From: Luteipulveratus mongoliensis
GTDB lineage: Bacteria > Actinomycetota > Actinomycetes > Actinomycetales > Dermatophilaceae
DNA: 64,000 nt
Direction of reading: 5' to 3'
Assembly (NCBI RefSeq): GCF_001190945.1
Contig: NZ_CP011112.1
Coordinates: 4,588,001 to 4,652,000 of the forward strand
Below, in pieces: positions 32,993 to 42,503 of the stretch. Numbering within the stretch: position 1 is the first letter of the stretch; each line of letters begins with the position of its first letter. Below the pieces are notes generated by a model. It was given only the letters and a program-made list of their open reading frames with translations, did no database searches and was not told the DNA's origin. The position numbers were made by a program, and so were the translations under genes.

Positions 32993-33009
32993 TGCGAACA
33001 TTGTTCGCA
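32993..33009. promoter_or_regulatory. Operator-like palindrome TGCGAACA-T-TGTTCGCA, site 2
   Basis: A perfect 8+8 inverted repeat around one base, containing GCGAAC-N3-GTTCGC as in site 1. It ends 16 bp before the TetR start, so it could control the regulator's own gene as well as the exporter. Confidence 0.75.
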
Positions 33010-33025
33010 ACCGAGAGGAGTGGTC

Positions 33026-33568
33026 ATGGCCCGTCCGGGACTCACCGCCCGAAGGATCGTCGACACCGCGCGCACGGTCGCCGATGAGGATGGTCTCGAG
33101 GCCGTCACGTTGCGACGTCTGGCAGACGAGCTCGGGACCGGTGCCGCCTCGCTCTACCGCCACATCGACAACCGCGCCGACCTGCTCACCCTGCTGGCGG
33201 CCGACTTCATCGAGGGCTATCCCCTCGTGCCGGCCGGACGCCGCTCACCCCAGGAGGCTGCCGTACGCCAGTGGGTCGCCATGCGCCGCTACGTCGCCGA
33301 GCACCCGTGGTCCGCCACCCTCATCGCCAGCGGCGGCTTCCACCTCGAGGATGCCCGCGCCGTAGCCGACCACTGTGTCGAGCTGCTCGAGGCCACCGGA
33401 CTGAGCCGCACGCGAGCGCTGCGCTGCTACCGGTCCCTTTGGCACCTGCTCCTCGGTGAGGCGCTCAACGCCCACGCGGTCGGGCACCTCCATGACGCCC
33501 CGCCGGAAGGAGGCGACTTCGCCTGGGCCGCTCGCGCTCTGATCGCGGGAGCAGCCAGCGTGCGCTAG
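33026..33568 (+). CDS. TetR/AcrR family regulator
   Basis: A 180-residue repressor. The N-terminal helix-turn-helix is GLTARRIVDTARTVADEDG, TLRRLADELGTGAASLYRHI and NRADLLTLLAAD. The C-terminal part (about 75-180) is a ligand pocket with PWSATLIASGGFHLED and a TetR_C-like end. GAGGAG before ATG 33026. Divergent from the MFS exporter, with two matching palindromes in the 83-bp gap: the classic local-repressor arrangement. Confidence 0.92.
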   Translation: MARPGLTARRIVDTARTVADEDGLEAVTLRRLADELGTGAASLYRHIDNRADLLTLLAADFIEGYPLVPAGRRSPQEAAVRQWVAMRRYVAEHPWSATLIASGGFHLEDARAVADHCVELLEATGLSRTRALRCYRSLWHLLLGEALNAHAVGHLHDAPPEGGDFAWAARALIAGAASVR

Positions 33569-34911
33569 CCGAGAACCTTTGCCAGATAAGGGTTTTCGAA
33601 GACCCTGTTGGGATCCAGCTCGTCGCGCAGCGCGACGAAGTCGTCGAACTTCGGGTAGACCTTGCGCAGGTCACCGGCGTCCAGGTCGTGCATCTTGCCC
33701 CAGTGCGGTCGGGCCTCCGGGATCGATCGCAGCAGCGACCAGAACGCGTCGAAGTACGCTGTGTGGTCGCGCCGGTGGTACTGATGGATCGCGACATAGC
33801 CGGTCTCGCGCCCGTAGGCCGTCGACATCCAGCGGTCGTCCGCCGCGGTGAACCGCACCTCGACGGGGAAGGCCACCACCTCGTCCTTGCGGTCGCAGTA
33901 CGCCTTCAGCTCGGCGAGCAGTCCCGGCACCTCGGCGCGGGGCACGGCGAACTCGGACTCCTTGAAACGTACGGTGCGCTGGGTGGCGAAGATCTTGTAG
34001 GAAGAGTCGGTGTAGGTGCGCTCCGACAGCACGCGGCTGGACAGCTGGTTGATCCTCGGAATCGCTTGCGGGACAGCGGTGGTCAGCCGATTGACGACCT
34101 CGAACAGATTGTTCGACAGGATGCGGTCATCGAGGACCTCGCGCCACCGCGGCAGCGGGTCCCTCAGAGCTGGGTCATCCAGTCGCGTATTGATCTTGGT
34201 CAGCACGCGATCTGTGTGCGGGAACCAGTAGAACTCGAAATGGTCTGCGCTATCTACGGTTTCGTCCAGGGCGCCCAGCAGCCGGTCGAGCGTCGACGGC
34301 GCCTCGTGCGCCCGGAGCAGGAATGCAGGGACGCATTGCAGCTCGTACTCGGTGATCACGCCGAGCGCACCCAACCCAGGGGCTGCGGCCGGGACGAGGT
34401 CCGGTCGGTGACCATCGTCGTACCGCACGATCGAGCCGTCGGCGAGCACCATCTCGACGCCGGTCACAAATCCCGACAATCCGGTGAACCTCAGCCCGGT
34501 GCCATGGGTGCCGGTCGATAGGGCACCGGAGATGGTCTGCCGGTCGATGTCGCCCAGGTTCGGCATCGCGAGGCCAAGCGCCTCAAGCGCAGGGTTGAGG
34601 ACGTGCAGAGGCGTGCCGGCGCGTACGCGGACCCGACCGGTCGCGGCATCGTGGCTCACGATCCCGCTGAGGCCATGCAGCTGCAGCTGGAGATCGACCG
34701 GCTCACCGATCGCGGTGAAGGAGTGGCCGGACCCGATCGGCTTGACCTTGCGGCCGGTCCGCGCGGCGAGCGCGACAGCACTGGCGACGTCCGCGGTGTC
34801 GCGCGGCGCGTACACGTCGACCGGCCCGGTGCGGACGGTCTGGGCCCAGTTGGTCCAGGGAGTGCCCGCTCCGCGCTCGCCTGCCGCGCGGACGGATTGT
34901 GGGTCAGCCAA
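33565..34911 (-). CDS. FAD-binding sugar-lactone oxidase (D-arabinono-1,4-lactone oxidase type)
   Basis: A 448-residue oxidase of the VAO flavin family. Near the start PWTNWAQTVRTGPVDVYAPR, then the FAD pyrophosphate loop VKPIGSGHSFTAIG (His of the GHSFT type is often the covalent flavin link), DRQTISGALSTGTHGTGLRF and the C-terminal HWGKMHDLDAGDLRKVYPK of aldonolactone oxidases. It likely oxidises a sugar lactone with O2 or another acceptor. The best start is TTG 34911, overlapping the upstream stop; no in-frame ATG or GTG fits the conserved N-terminus. Confidence 0.86.
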   Translation of the reverse strand: MADPQSVRAAGERGAGTPWTNWAQTVRTGPVDVYAPRDTADVASAVALAARTGRKVKPIGSGHSFTAIGEPVDLQLQLHGLSGIVSHDAATGRVRVRAGTPLHVLNPALEALGLAMPNLGDIDRQTISGALSTGTHGTGLRFTGLSGFVTGVEMVLADGSIVRYDDGHRPDLVPAAAPGLGALGVITEYELQCVPAFLLRAHEAPSTLDRLLGALDETVDSADHFEFYWFPHTDRVLTKINTRLDDPALRDPLPRWREVLDDRILSNNLFEVVNRLTTAVPQAIPRINQLSSRVLSERTYTDSSYKIFATQRTVRFKESEFAVPRAEVPGLLAELKAYCDRKDEVVAFPVEVRFTAADDRWMSTAYGRETGYVAIHQYHRRDHTAYFDAFWSLLRSIPEARPHWGKMHDLDAGDLRKVYPKFDDFVALRDELDPNRVFENPYLAKVLG

Positions 34912-36085
34912 AGTTCTTGCCCTCGCCTCGATAGGTGGGCAGTCGCTCGACGACCTGCCCGTCCTCGACCAGCAAGACCTGGTCGAACCGCTCACACATC
35001 TCACCGGCCTTGGCATGCCGGAACCAGACCAGGTCACCAACCTTCATGCCATGGGCGGCGTCGCCGCGCAGCGGAGTCTGCACCTCACCGTAGCCTTCCT
35101 GCGCGAAGGGCTCGAGGCCCTCGGGGAACGCTACCTCCGGCACCCGCGCCGCGCCTGCCGGCCCACTGGCGATGTAGCCACCCGAGAAGGCGACCACCAC
35201 ATCGTCGGTGGGCTTGCGAACCACCGGCGAGACGAAGTAGGCCGCCGGCCGCAGTGCGGTGTTGTCGTAGTGGTCGAACAGCCGCGGGGTGAAGAGCCCC
35301 GATCCGGCGGCGAGGTCGGTGATCGCGGGGTCGTCGTGCATCAGGTGCAAGCTCCCCGTGCCGCCCGCGTTGACGAAGTCGAGCGTCACGTGACGGGTGA
35401 CCGTGGCGATCACCTGTTGGCGACGGCGGCGCAGCTCCCGGAGTGAAGCCTTCTTCATCAGCCGGATCGCAGAGCTCGTATCGGCGACACCGGCGATCTG
35501 TGCGTCATAGAACATCAGCCCAGCGATCCGTACGCCGGACAGCGAGCGCGCTTGCAGCACAAGCCTTTCCGCGTCCTTGGCGGAGTGCACACTGGACCGG
35601 TGTGCGCCGATGGTCACCGGCCCCACCCGCATCGAGCAATCGACATCGATTGCGGCCCTGAGGGGGTGCGCACCCGCAGACTCGTCCAGTATGGCCAGGT
35701 GCTCGGGGAGGTCGACCATGAAGGCGATCTCGGCCGCGGCGACGTCATCCGCGCTGACCTTGGCCAGCGTGTCACGGTCGACGGTCGGATAGGCGACGAG
35801 CACGTCACGCGCACCGTGCTCGACCAACCACAAGGCCTCGGCCGCGGAGTAGGCCAGGACGCCGGCGTAACCCTCCTCGCGCAGCAGGCGCTCGATCAGG
35901 CCACGCACGCGGATCGACTTCGAGGCGACACGGATGGGTACGCCCGCCGCTCGCTCGCGCATCTCGCCGATGTTGGCCGTGAAGGCCGCGAGGTCGATGA
36001 CCGCGGTCGGTGCGGCGACCCCATCGAGCGCGATGCGGCCGACACCCGTCGGCGCGGGCGAAGTTGGTCGCTTGTCCAAGTCCAT
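34904..36085 (-). CDS. PLP-dependent alanine racemase-like amino acid deaminase/aldolase
   Basis: A 393-residue fold-III PLP enzyme. The Lys that binds PLP is in PIRVASKSIRVRGLIERLL, barrel strands follow (GVLAYSAAEALWLVE, AAIDVDCSMRVGP), and FVNAGGTGSLHL binds the phosphate. The C-terminal beta domain ends with DLVWFRHAKAGEMCERFDQV, as in D-threonine aldolase/D-serine dehydratase relatives. Substrate unknown. ATG 36085 chosen; 36103 and 36133 are possible. The next gene overlaps it by 8 bp, so the pair is coupled. Confidence 0.82.
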   Translation of the reverse strand: MDLDKRPTSPAPTGVGRIALDGVAAPTAVIDLAAFTANIGEMRERAAGVPIRVASKSIRVRGLIERLLREEGYAGVLAYSAAEALWLVEHGARDVLVAYPTVDRDTLAKVSADDVAAAEIAFMVDLPEHLAILDESAGAHPLRAAIDVDCSMRVGPVTIGAHRSSVHSAKDAERLVLQARSLSGVRIAGLMFYDAQIAGVADTSSAIRLMKKASLRELRRRRQQVIATVTRHVTLDFVNAGGTGSLHLMHDDPAITDLAAGSGLFTPRLFDHYDNTALRPAAYFVSPVVRKPTDDVVVAFSGGYIASGPAGAARVPEVAFPEGLEPFAQEGYGEVQTPLRGDAAHGMKVGDLVWFRHAKAGEMCERFDQVLLVEDGQVVERLPTYRGEGKNFG

Positions 36086-36272
36086 GAATGCGAGTGTAGC
36101 CATCAGGGCGATGAGCGCAAGGCGCTGAGGCAATTCGGCACCAGGTGAGGGCTACCTACGTCGCCTCCCGGTCACCGAGGCTTCCCCCAGCCTTCGCCTG
36201 AATCGCCGATGCCGCGACAACGCCTTCCGTAGCGTGCAAAGAGGCCCGTCACCTCTCTCGAAGGACGACCCC

Positions 36273-38285
36273 GTGACCTCCGAACTCCGCGCCGACACCA
36301 CCGGCGAAGGCCGCACGATGCTCCCTCTGGCCACCGTCACCCATCCCGGCGGCCGCAGCCCCATGACCTGCCACTACCGCTGCGACGACGCCTGCTCCAA
36401 GCCGGTCCCCAACACCTCAGGCAGCGCCTACTTCGGTGACATCTTCACGGCCGGCATCAGCCGTCGTACGGCCCTGAAGGCCACCGGCGTCACCGCCGCC
36501 GCAGCCGGTCTGTACGCCGTCGCCGGCACCCAGCCCGCGGCCGCCGCAACCGCCGGTCGGGGCGGGCGCAGCTCGTACGTGTACGACTTCGAGGGCACCG
36601 CGCCGCAGCCGTTCGAGACCGACAAGGTCATCACGCCCAAGGGCTTCACCTGGAAGCCGCTGGTCAAGTGGGGCGACCCGATCGTCAAGGGCGCACCGAA
36701 GTTCGACTTCGACAAGCAGACGGCCGCCGCGCAGGCGAAGCAGTTCGGCTACAACTGCGACTACGTCGGACTGGTCCGCGCGCGGGGCTGCCACGACAAG
36801 GGTCTGCTCGTCGTCAACAACGAGTACACCAACGACGAGCTGATGTTCCGCGGCTACACCGGTGCGGCCGCTCTCACCCCGGAGCAGATCAAGATCACGA
36901 TGGCCGCGCACGGCATGTCCGTCGTCGAGGTCAGCAAGAAGGGCCGTGAGTGGAAGGCCCGCCTCGGAGCCCGCCAGAACCGCCGCATCACGACCACGAC
37001 GCCGTTCGCCTTCGACGGTCCGGCGGCGGGTTCGGAGCTGCTGCAGACCAAGGCCGACCCGACCGGCCGCCGGGTGCTCGGGACGTTCGGCAACTGCTCG
37101 GGCGGCGTAACCCCTTGGGGCACAGTGCTTTCGGGCGAAGAGAACTTCAACGGCTACTTCAAGGTCGACGCCGCTCCGGCCGGCCAGGAGGACGCGTTCA
37201 AGCGCTACGGCCTCACCGGCTCCAAGGGTCGCTCGTGGGAGAAGGTCGACCCGCGCTTCGACGCTGCGCAGGACCCCAACGAGTCCAACCGGTTCGGCTA
37301 CGTCATCGAGGTCGACCCATCCGACCCGCGCTCCACACCGCGCAAGCACACCGCCATGGGTCGTCTGAAGCACGAGGGCGCCAACGTCACGATCGCTCCG
37401 GACGGCCGCGCGGTGGCGGTCATGGGTGATGACGAGAAGTTCGACTACATGTACAAGTTTGTCTCGTCCGGGAAGTACGTCGAGGGCAACAAGCGGCACA
37501 ACATGTCGCTGCTCACGGAGGGCGACCTGTACGTCGCGAAGTTCACCGGCGACGGCGCGCAGGACGGCGTCAGCGACGGCACCGGCGAGTGGCTGCCGCT
37601 CGTCCTCGACGGGAAGTCCAAGGTCCCCGGCTTCACCGTCGCGCAGGTCCTGGTCCACACGCGCCTGGCCGCCGACAAGGTCGGCCCGACCAAGATGGAC
37701 CGTCCTGAGGACGTCGACATCAACCCGGTCAACAAGCGGGTCTATGCCGCGCTGACCAACAACGACAAGCGGGTGCCGAGCCAGATCGACGAGGCCAACC
37801 CGCGCGCCACCAACAAGCACGGCCAGGTCATCGAGATCACCGCGCCCAAGAACGATCACACGAAGACGACCTTCACCTGGAAGCTCGTCCTCATCTGCGG
37901 TGACCCCAACGACCCGGCGACCTACTTCAACGGGTACGACCGCACCCAGGTCAGCCCGATCTCCTGCCCCGACAACGTGGCCTTCGACTCCAAGGGCAAC
38001 CTGTGGATCTCCACTGATGGCAACGCTCTTGGCAACGCGGACGCGTTCTTCATGATGCCGCTGAGCGGTCCGTACCAGGGTCACCTGCAGCAGTTCCAGA
38101 CGATGCCGCACGGTGCGGAGTCGGCGGGGCCGCTGATCGTCGACGACACCACAGTGCTGTGCTCGGTCCAGCACCCGGGCGAGGTCGAGGGCGCATCACC
38201 CGATGCGCCGGTCAGCCAGTTCCCGTACGACGGCACGGGCCAGCCGCGACCTTCGGTCATCCAGGTCTTCGCGACCAAGCACTGA
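36273..38285 (+). CDS. PhoX/DUF839 family Tat-exported phosphatase-like protein
   Basis: A 670-residue protein of the DUF839/PhoX family of exported beta-propeller alkaline phosphatases. The export signal is internal: SRRTALKATGVTAAAAGLYA around residues 63-82 is a Tat twin-Arg motif and hydrophobic stretch ending in AAAATA, preceded by a cytosolic N-part with Cys-rich MTCHYRCDDACSKP. Propeller blocks include RPEDVDINPVNKRVYAALTN, CPDNVAFDSKGNLWISTDGN and GAESAGPLI. Acidic metal residues fit the Ca/Fe site of PhoX. GTG 36273 with AAGGA upstream. Confidence 0.87.
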   Translation: MTSELRADTTGEGRTMLPLATVTHPGGRSPMTCHYRCDDACSKPVPNTSGSAYFGDIFTAGISRRTALKATGVTAAAAGLYAVAGTQPAAAATAGRGGRSSYVYDFEGTAPQPFETDKVITPKGFTWKPLVKWGDPIVKGAPKFDFDKQTAAAQAKQFGYNCDYVGLVRARGCHDKGLLVVNNEYTNDELMFRGYTGAAALTPEQIKITMAAHGMSVVEVSKKGREWKARLGARQNRRITTTTPFAFDGPAAGSELLQTKADPTGRRVLGTFGNCSGGVTPWGTVLSGEENFNGYFKVDAAPAGQEDAFKRYGLTGSKGRSWEKVDPRFDAAQDPNESNRFGYVIEVDPSDPRSTPRKHTAMGRLKHEGANVTIAPDGRAVAVMGDDEKFDYMYKFVSSGKYVEGNKRHNMSLLTEGDLYVAKFTGDGAQDGVSDGTGEWLPLVLDGKSKVPGFTVAQVLVHTRLAADKVGPTKMDRPEDVDINPVNKRVYAALTNNDKRVPSQIDEANPRATNKHGQVIEITAPKNDHTKTTFTWKLVLICGDPNDPATYFNGYDRTQVSPISCPDNVAFDSKGNLWISTDGNALGNADAFFMMPLSGPYQGHLQQFQTMPHGAESAGPLIVDDTTVLCSVQHPGEVEGASPDAPVSQFPYDGTGQPRPSVIQVFATKH

Positions 38286-38297
38286 CGGCCGCCCCAC

Positions 38298-38384
38298 CCG
38301 ACTACCCCGCCGTTCTCGCCACTCCTCGGGTGAAATGACGAGTCATCTCACCCGGGGAAGTGGCCGGGACGGCGGGGTAGTCGG
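38298..38384. terminator. Long hairpin between convergent genes
   Basis: The outer 16-bp stem CCGACTACCCCGCCGT / ACGGCGGGGTAGTCGG is perfect. It continues through GCCACT/AGTGGC, TCGGGTGA/TCACCCGG and ATGAC-GA-GTCAT with only small mismatches and one bulge, so about 87 nt fold end to end. It starts 13 bp after the PhoX-like stop and ends 5 bp before the polyprenyl synthase stop. A bidirectional terminator is the simplest role. Confidence 0.65.
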
Positions 38385-38389
38385 TCTGG

Positions 38390-39385
38390 CTAGGTGGTGC
38401 GGTGGGCGACGGCGAGCGGGAGGCCGCGGAGTGCGTCCTGGGCGTCGCCGGCACCGAGCGTGCCGATGAGGTCGGCCGCGCGCTGGGCCAGACCGATGGT
38501 GTGCTCGCGCGCCTGGTCGATCGCCTCGTGCTGGCGTAGCAGCCCCAGAGTCTCGGCATGCAGCGCGTCGTCGGTGAGCTCGCCGGCCAACAGCTCCTGC
38601 AGCCGTGCGTCCGCGGGGTCCTGCGAGGCGCGGGCGTAGAGCACCGGCAGCGTTGCGACGCCCTCGCGCAGGTCAGTGCCGGGGGTCTTGCCCGACTGCT
38701 CCTGGTCGGAGGTGATGTCGAGGATGTCGTCGGACAGCTGGAAGACCATGCCGACCAGCTCGCCGTACTCGCGCATGAGGTCGACCGTGGACTCCGGGCA
38801 GCGTCCGAACTTCGCGCCATAACGTGCCGCCGTGGCGATCAGCACACCGGTCTTGTCGGCCAGCACCTGCAGGTAGTGCTGCATCGGGTCGGCGCCGGCC
38901 GGCGCCTGCCGGTCGTCCTGGATCTGACCCGCGCACAGGCGTACGAACGTCTGTGCCTGGATCAGCACCGCCTCCGAGCCGAGGCCGGCGACGATCTCCG
39001 AGGCCTTCCCGAACAACAGGTCGCCGACGAGGATCGCGGTCGAGTTGTCGTAGGTGGCGTTGGCGCTGGGTATGCCGTGGCGTACGTCGGCCTCGTCCAT
39101 CACGTCGTCGTGGTAGAGCGAGGCCATGTGCGTGAGCTCGACCCCGGTCGCGGCATCGACGACGTCGTCACTGCGACCCTCGCCGAGCTCGGCAGCCAGC
39201 AACGTCAGCATCGGCCGGAATCGCTTGCCACCCTCGATCAGGTGGCTCGAGGCACGCGCGATGAACGGGTCGTCGTGGTCGACGACCTGACGCAGTCGTA
39301 CCTCGACCGCCGAAAGCCCCTCCTGCAGACGCGAGGTCAGCTCGGCCGAGGCGCCCGGCAGGGCCGTCAGAGCAGCTGCGGTCAT
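38390..39385 (-). CDS. Polyprenyl (trans-isoprenyl) diphosphate synthase
   Basis: A 331-residue synthase that builds the isoprenoid chain, here probably the menaquinone side chain. EGGKRFRPML is the IPP-binding site, LYHDDVMDEADVRHG the first Asp-rich motif, and FQLSDDILDITSD the second. A small residue pattern before the first motif (GVELTHMAS) fits long-chain (C35-C45) synthases; the exact length is not certain. ATG 39385 overlaps the nuoN stop (ATGA), making it the last gene of the nuo operon, which ties quinone supply to complex I expression. Confidence 0.9.
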   Translation of the reverse strand: MTAAALTALPGASAELTSRLQEGLSAVEVRLRQVVDHDDPFIARASSHLIEGGKRFRPMLTLLAAELGEGRSDDVVDAATGVELTHMASLYHDDVMDEADVRHGIPSANATYDNSTAILVGDLLFGKASEIVAGLGSEAVLIQAQTFVRLCAGQIQDDRQAPAGADPMQHYLQVLADKTGVLIATAARYGAKFGRCPESTVDLMREYGELVGMVFQLSDDILDITSDQEQSGKTPGTDLREGVATLPVLYARASQDPADARLQELLAGELTDDALHAETLGLLRQHEAIDQAREHTIGLAQRAADLIGTLGAGDAQDALRGLPLAVAHRTT

Positions 39386-40944
39386 GGGATGAACAGCGAC
39401 GAGTCGTTGGCCAGGTCGAGCAGCGGTGACGGCACGACGCCGAGCAGCAGGGTCACGGCGAGACCCACCGTCACAGCCGCAGCGGTCAAGATCGACGGCG
39501 CGAGGACGATCGTGTCGCCGGTCGGCTCGGAGAAGTACATGAGCACGATGACCCGGACGTAGACGAATGCCGTGATGGCAGAGGCGAGTACGCCGATCAC
39601 GGCCAGCCAGGTGCCGTCGTGACCGACCGCAGCGCCGAACACCGCGAACTTCGCCGTGAAACCGGAGGTGAGCGGGATACCGGCGAAGGCGAGCATCAAG
39701 AACGTGAACGAGCCCGCGACCACCGGACTGGTCTTGCCCAGCCCGGCCCACTGCGACAGGTGCGTCGCCTCGGAGCCCGATGACCGGACCAGCGCGATCA
39801 GGGCGAACGCCGCGATGGTGCTGAAGCCGTACGCGACGAGGTAGAACATCGTGGCCGAGACGCCGGCGCGGTCCATCGCGAGCACACCCACCAGCACGAA
39901 GCCGGCGTGAGTGATCGAGGAGTACGCGAGCAGCCGCTTGATGTCGGTCTGCGTGACGGACAGGACGGCGCCGACGATCATGGTGAGCACGGCGACGACC
40001 GCGATGACGGGCTGCCAGTTCCAGCGCAGACCCTCGAATGCGACGTACAGCACGCGCAGCAGCGCCCCGAAGGCGGCGACCTTGGTGCACGCGGCCATGA
40101 AGCCGGTGACCGGGGTCGGCGCGCCCTGGTAGACGTCCGGGGTCCAGGAGTGGAACGGCACCGCGCCGACCTTGAACAGGAGGCCGACCGCGATGAGGAG
40201 GACACCCGGCACGGCGATGCTGTCCATGCCGTTGGTGGCTGGGACGGCGGCCGCGATCTTGGTGAAGTTGACCGAACCGGCGAAGCCGTAGATCAGGGCC
40301 GAGCCGAACAGGAAGAACGCCGAGGAGAACGCGCCCAGCAGGAAGTACTTCAGCGAGGCCTCCTGCGACAGCAGGCGGCGCCGGCGAGCCAGGCCCGTCA
40401 GGATGTAGAGCGGCAGGGAGAGAACCTCGAGGGCGATGAACATCGTCAGCAGGTCGCCCGCGGCCGGGAACATCATCATGCCGCTCAGGGCGAAGAGCGT
40501 CAGCGGGAAGAACTCCGTGGTGGTCGCTCCCAGGCGTACGGCAGTGGCTTCCTGGGGCGAGCCCGGCACCGCGGAGCCGGACTGGGTGAACGTGTCTGCC
40601 TGTGAGGTGTCGAGCCGCTCGGCCATGGCCAGCAGGCCGATCGCGCCGAGCGCCAGGACGGTGCCCTGCAGGAACAGCGCCGGGCCGTCGATCACGATGG
40701 CACCGGCCGCGGTCTTGGCCTGGTGGTCGCGGGAGTAGAGCACCAGGACCAGGAACGCCGCAATGATGGCGGCCAGCGTGAAGCCCAGCTGGATGACGTA
40801 GCGGCTGCGCCGAGGCGCGAACGCCTCGATGAGCACGCCCACGAGGGCCGCACCGAAGATGATGAAGATCGGCAGGACCGCGGCGTACTCGACCTTGGCC
40901 TGGACGAACTCAGCGGCGGGCACGCTGCTCAGCGCGGCGGTCAC
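39382..40944 (-). CDS. nuoN: NADH-quinone oxidoreductase subunit N
   Basis: A 520-residue antiporter-like proton-channel subunit of complex I, with about 14 membrane helices. Block FIALEVLSLPLYILTGLARR carries the conserved Glu, LLFKVGAVPFHSWTPDVYQG the helix-7/8 Lys and Trp loop, and LLAYSSITHAGFVLVGV the mid-membrane Lys/His region. GTPVTGFMAACTKVAAFGALL style (here APTPVTGFMAACTKVAAFGA) is NuoN-specific. Overlaps nuoM and the synthase by 4 bp each. Confidence 0.97.
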   Translation of the reverse strand: MTAALSSVPAAEFVQAKVEYAAVLPIFIIFGAALVGVLIEAFAPRRSRYVIQLGFTLAAIIAAFLVLVLYSRDHQAKTAAGAIVIDGPALFLQGTVLALGAIGLLAMAERLDTSQADTFTQSGSAVPGSPQEATAVRLGATTTEFFPLTLFALSGMMMFPAAGDLLTMFIALEVLSLPLYILTGLARRRRLLSQEASLKYFLLGAFSSAFFLFGSALIYGFAGSVNFTKIAAAVPATNGMDSIAVPGVLLIAVGLLFKVGAVPFHSWTPDVYQGAPTPVTGFMAACTKVAAFGALLRVLYVAFEGLRWNWQPVIAVVAVLTMIVGAVLSVTQTDIKRLLAYSSITHAGFVLVGVLAMDRAGVSATMFYLVAYGFSTIAAFALIALVRSSGSEATHLSQWAGLGKTSPVVAGSFTFLMLAFAGIPLTSGFTAKFAVFGAAVGHDGTWLAVIGVLASAITAFVYVRVIVLMYFSEPTGDTIVLAPSILTAAAVTVGLAVTLLLGVVPSPLLDLANDSSLFIP

Positions 40945-42503
40945 TTGGCAATCCCTTCAGCGGAGCCGATCGGTGCTGCATCGGCGGGTGCGACGTCAGG
41001 CTTGGGGTCGGTGACCCCGACGTGCTGCAACGTGGTCGTGACCGCGGGACGCAGCAGGTCCAGGGCGGGCTTCGGGAAGAACCCGAGGAACAGGAAGATC
41101 CCGATCAACGGTGCGGCGACGAGCTTCTCGCGGACGCTGAGGTCCTTGACGTCGCCACGGTCCTCCGGCTTGGGCCCGGTCATGACGTTCTTGTACATGA
41201 GCAGGACGTAGAGCGCGGCGAGGATCACGCCGGTCACCGCGATGACTGTGGCGACCTTGTACTTGTCGAACGAGCCTGCCATCACAAGGAACTCGGAGAT
41301 GAAGGAGTTCAGACCGGGCAGCGACAGCGCAGACAGACCGGCGATGAGGAAGACCCCAGCCAGTGCCGGCGTGACCCGCTGCCAGCCGCCGAAGTCGGAG
41401 ATGTTCTTGCTCCCCCGACGTGCGATCAGCATCCCGGCGAACAAGAACAGCGCTGCGGTGGTGAACCCGTGGTTGACCATGTAGAGCGTCGAGCCCAGGT
41501 GAGAGGTGCTGGTCATCGCGAAGATGCCCAGCACGATGAAGCCGAAGTGGCTGATCGAGGTGTAGGCGATCAGTCGCATCATGTCGGTCTGGCCGATGGC
41601 GACCAGCGCGGCGTACAGGATCGAGATCACCGCCAGCACGATGACCGCCGGTGTCGCCCACTTGCTGGCCTCGGGGAACATCTGTAGGCAGAAGCGGATC
41701 ATCCCGAAGGTGCCGACCTTGTCGAGCACACCGACCAGGAGGACGGCCGTCGCCGGCCGGGCCTCGGTCGCGGCATCGGGCAGCCAGGTGTGCACCGGCC
41801 ACATCGGCGCCTTGACCGCGAACGCGAAGAAGAAGCCGAGGAACAGCAGCCGCTCGGTGTTGGTGGAGATGTCCAGCCCGGTCAGCTTGCTGATCAGGAA
41901 GCCGTCGTCGCCACCGGGGCCCTGGATGTAGAGCGCGATGACCGCGACCAGCATGACCAGTCCGCCCAGGAGGGAGAACAGCAGGAACTTCACCGCGGCG
42001 TACTGCCGGTTGGCACCACCGAACGAGCCGATCAGGAAGTAGATCGGGATCAGCATCGCCTCGAAGAAGACGTAGAACAAGAAGACGTCGGTGGCGGAGA
42101 AGACGCCGATCATGAAGGTCAGCAGGACCAGCATGAGCGCGTAGTAGGTCTGCTGGCGCCGACCCACCTCCGGCACGTCGTCCCAGGCAGCGACCAGGCA
42201 GATGGGCACGAGCACGAGGCTCATCAGGATCAGGCTGAGCGCGATGCCATCGACACCGAGGGCGTACGAGACGCCGAACTGCTTGATCCACGAGTGGGTC
42301 TCGGTCAGCTGGAACTGCTGGCCGCCACCGTCCCAGTCGAACTGGAACGCCGCGAGCAGGCCGACGACGAGCGTCACCAGGGAGAACCCGAGCGCGATCG
42401 GACGGGCCAGCCGCGCGGAGCCCGAGGGCAGCAGCGCCACCACGAGAGCACCGAGCAGCGGGATGACACCCAGCGTCGTCAGCCAGGGAAAGTCGGACAT
42501 CAC
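40941..42503 (-). CDS. nuoM: NADH-quinone oxidoreductase subunit M
   Basis: A 520-residue antiporter-like subunit, about 14 helices. [20 protein letters not shown] holds the conserved Glu, [20 protein letters not shown] the Lys and loop, and [20 protein letters not shown] the central Lys/His helix. [20 protein letters not shown] follows. Together with NuoL and NuoN it pumps protons in the distal membrane arm. Both ends overlap neighbours by 4 bp. Confidence 0.97.
   Translation of the reverse strand: MMSDFPWLTTLGVIPLLGALVVALLPSGSARLARPIALGFSLVTLVVGLLAAFQFDWDGGGQQFQLTETHSWIKQFGVSYALGVDGIALSLILMSLVLVPICLVAAWDDVPEVGRRQQTYYALMLVLLTFMIGVFSATDVFLFYVFFEAMLIPIYFLIGSFGGANRQYAAVKFLLFSLLGGLVMLVAVIALYIQGPGGDDGFLISKLTGLDISTNTERLLFLGFFFAFAVKAPMWPVHTWLPDAATEARPATAVLLVGVLDKVGTFGMIRFCLQMFPEASKWATPAVIVLAVISILYAALVAIGQTDMMRLIAYTSISHFGFIVLGIFAMTSTSHLGSTLYMVNHGFTTAALFLFAGMLIARRGSKNISDFGGWQRVTPALAGVFLIAGLSALSLPGLNSFISEFLVMAGSFDKYKVATVIAVTGVILAALYVLLMYKNVMTGPKPEDRGDVKDLSVREKLVAAPLIGIFLFLGFFPKPALDLLRPAVTTTLQHVGVTDPKPDVAPADAAPIGSAEGIAK

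Noticed and set aside
36417-38174. 585-codon minus-strand frame opposite the PhoX-like gene
   Set aside because: Antisense shadow; the + strand protein has a Tat signal and family blocks, the minus frame has none.
38390-40090. Upstream extension of the polyprenyl synthase frame to 566 codons
   Set aside because: The extra N-terminal part lies out of frame over nuoN and is not protein-like; the synthase begins at ATG 39385 in an ATGA overlap.
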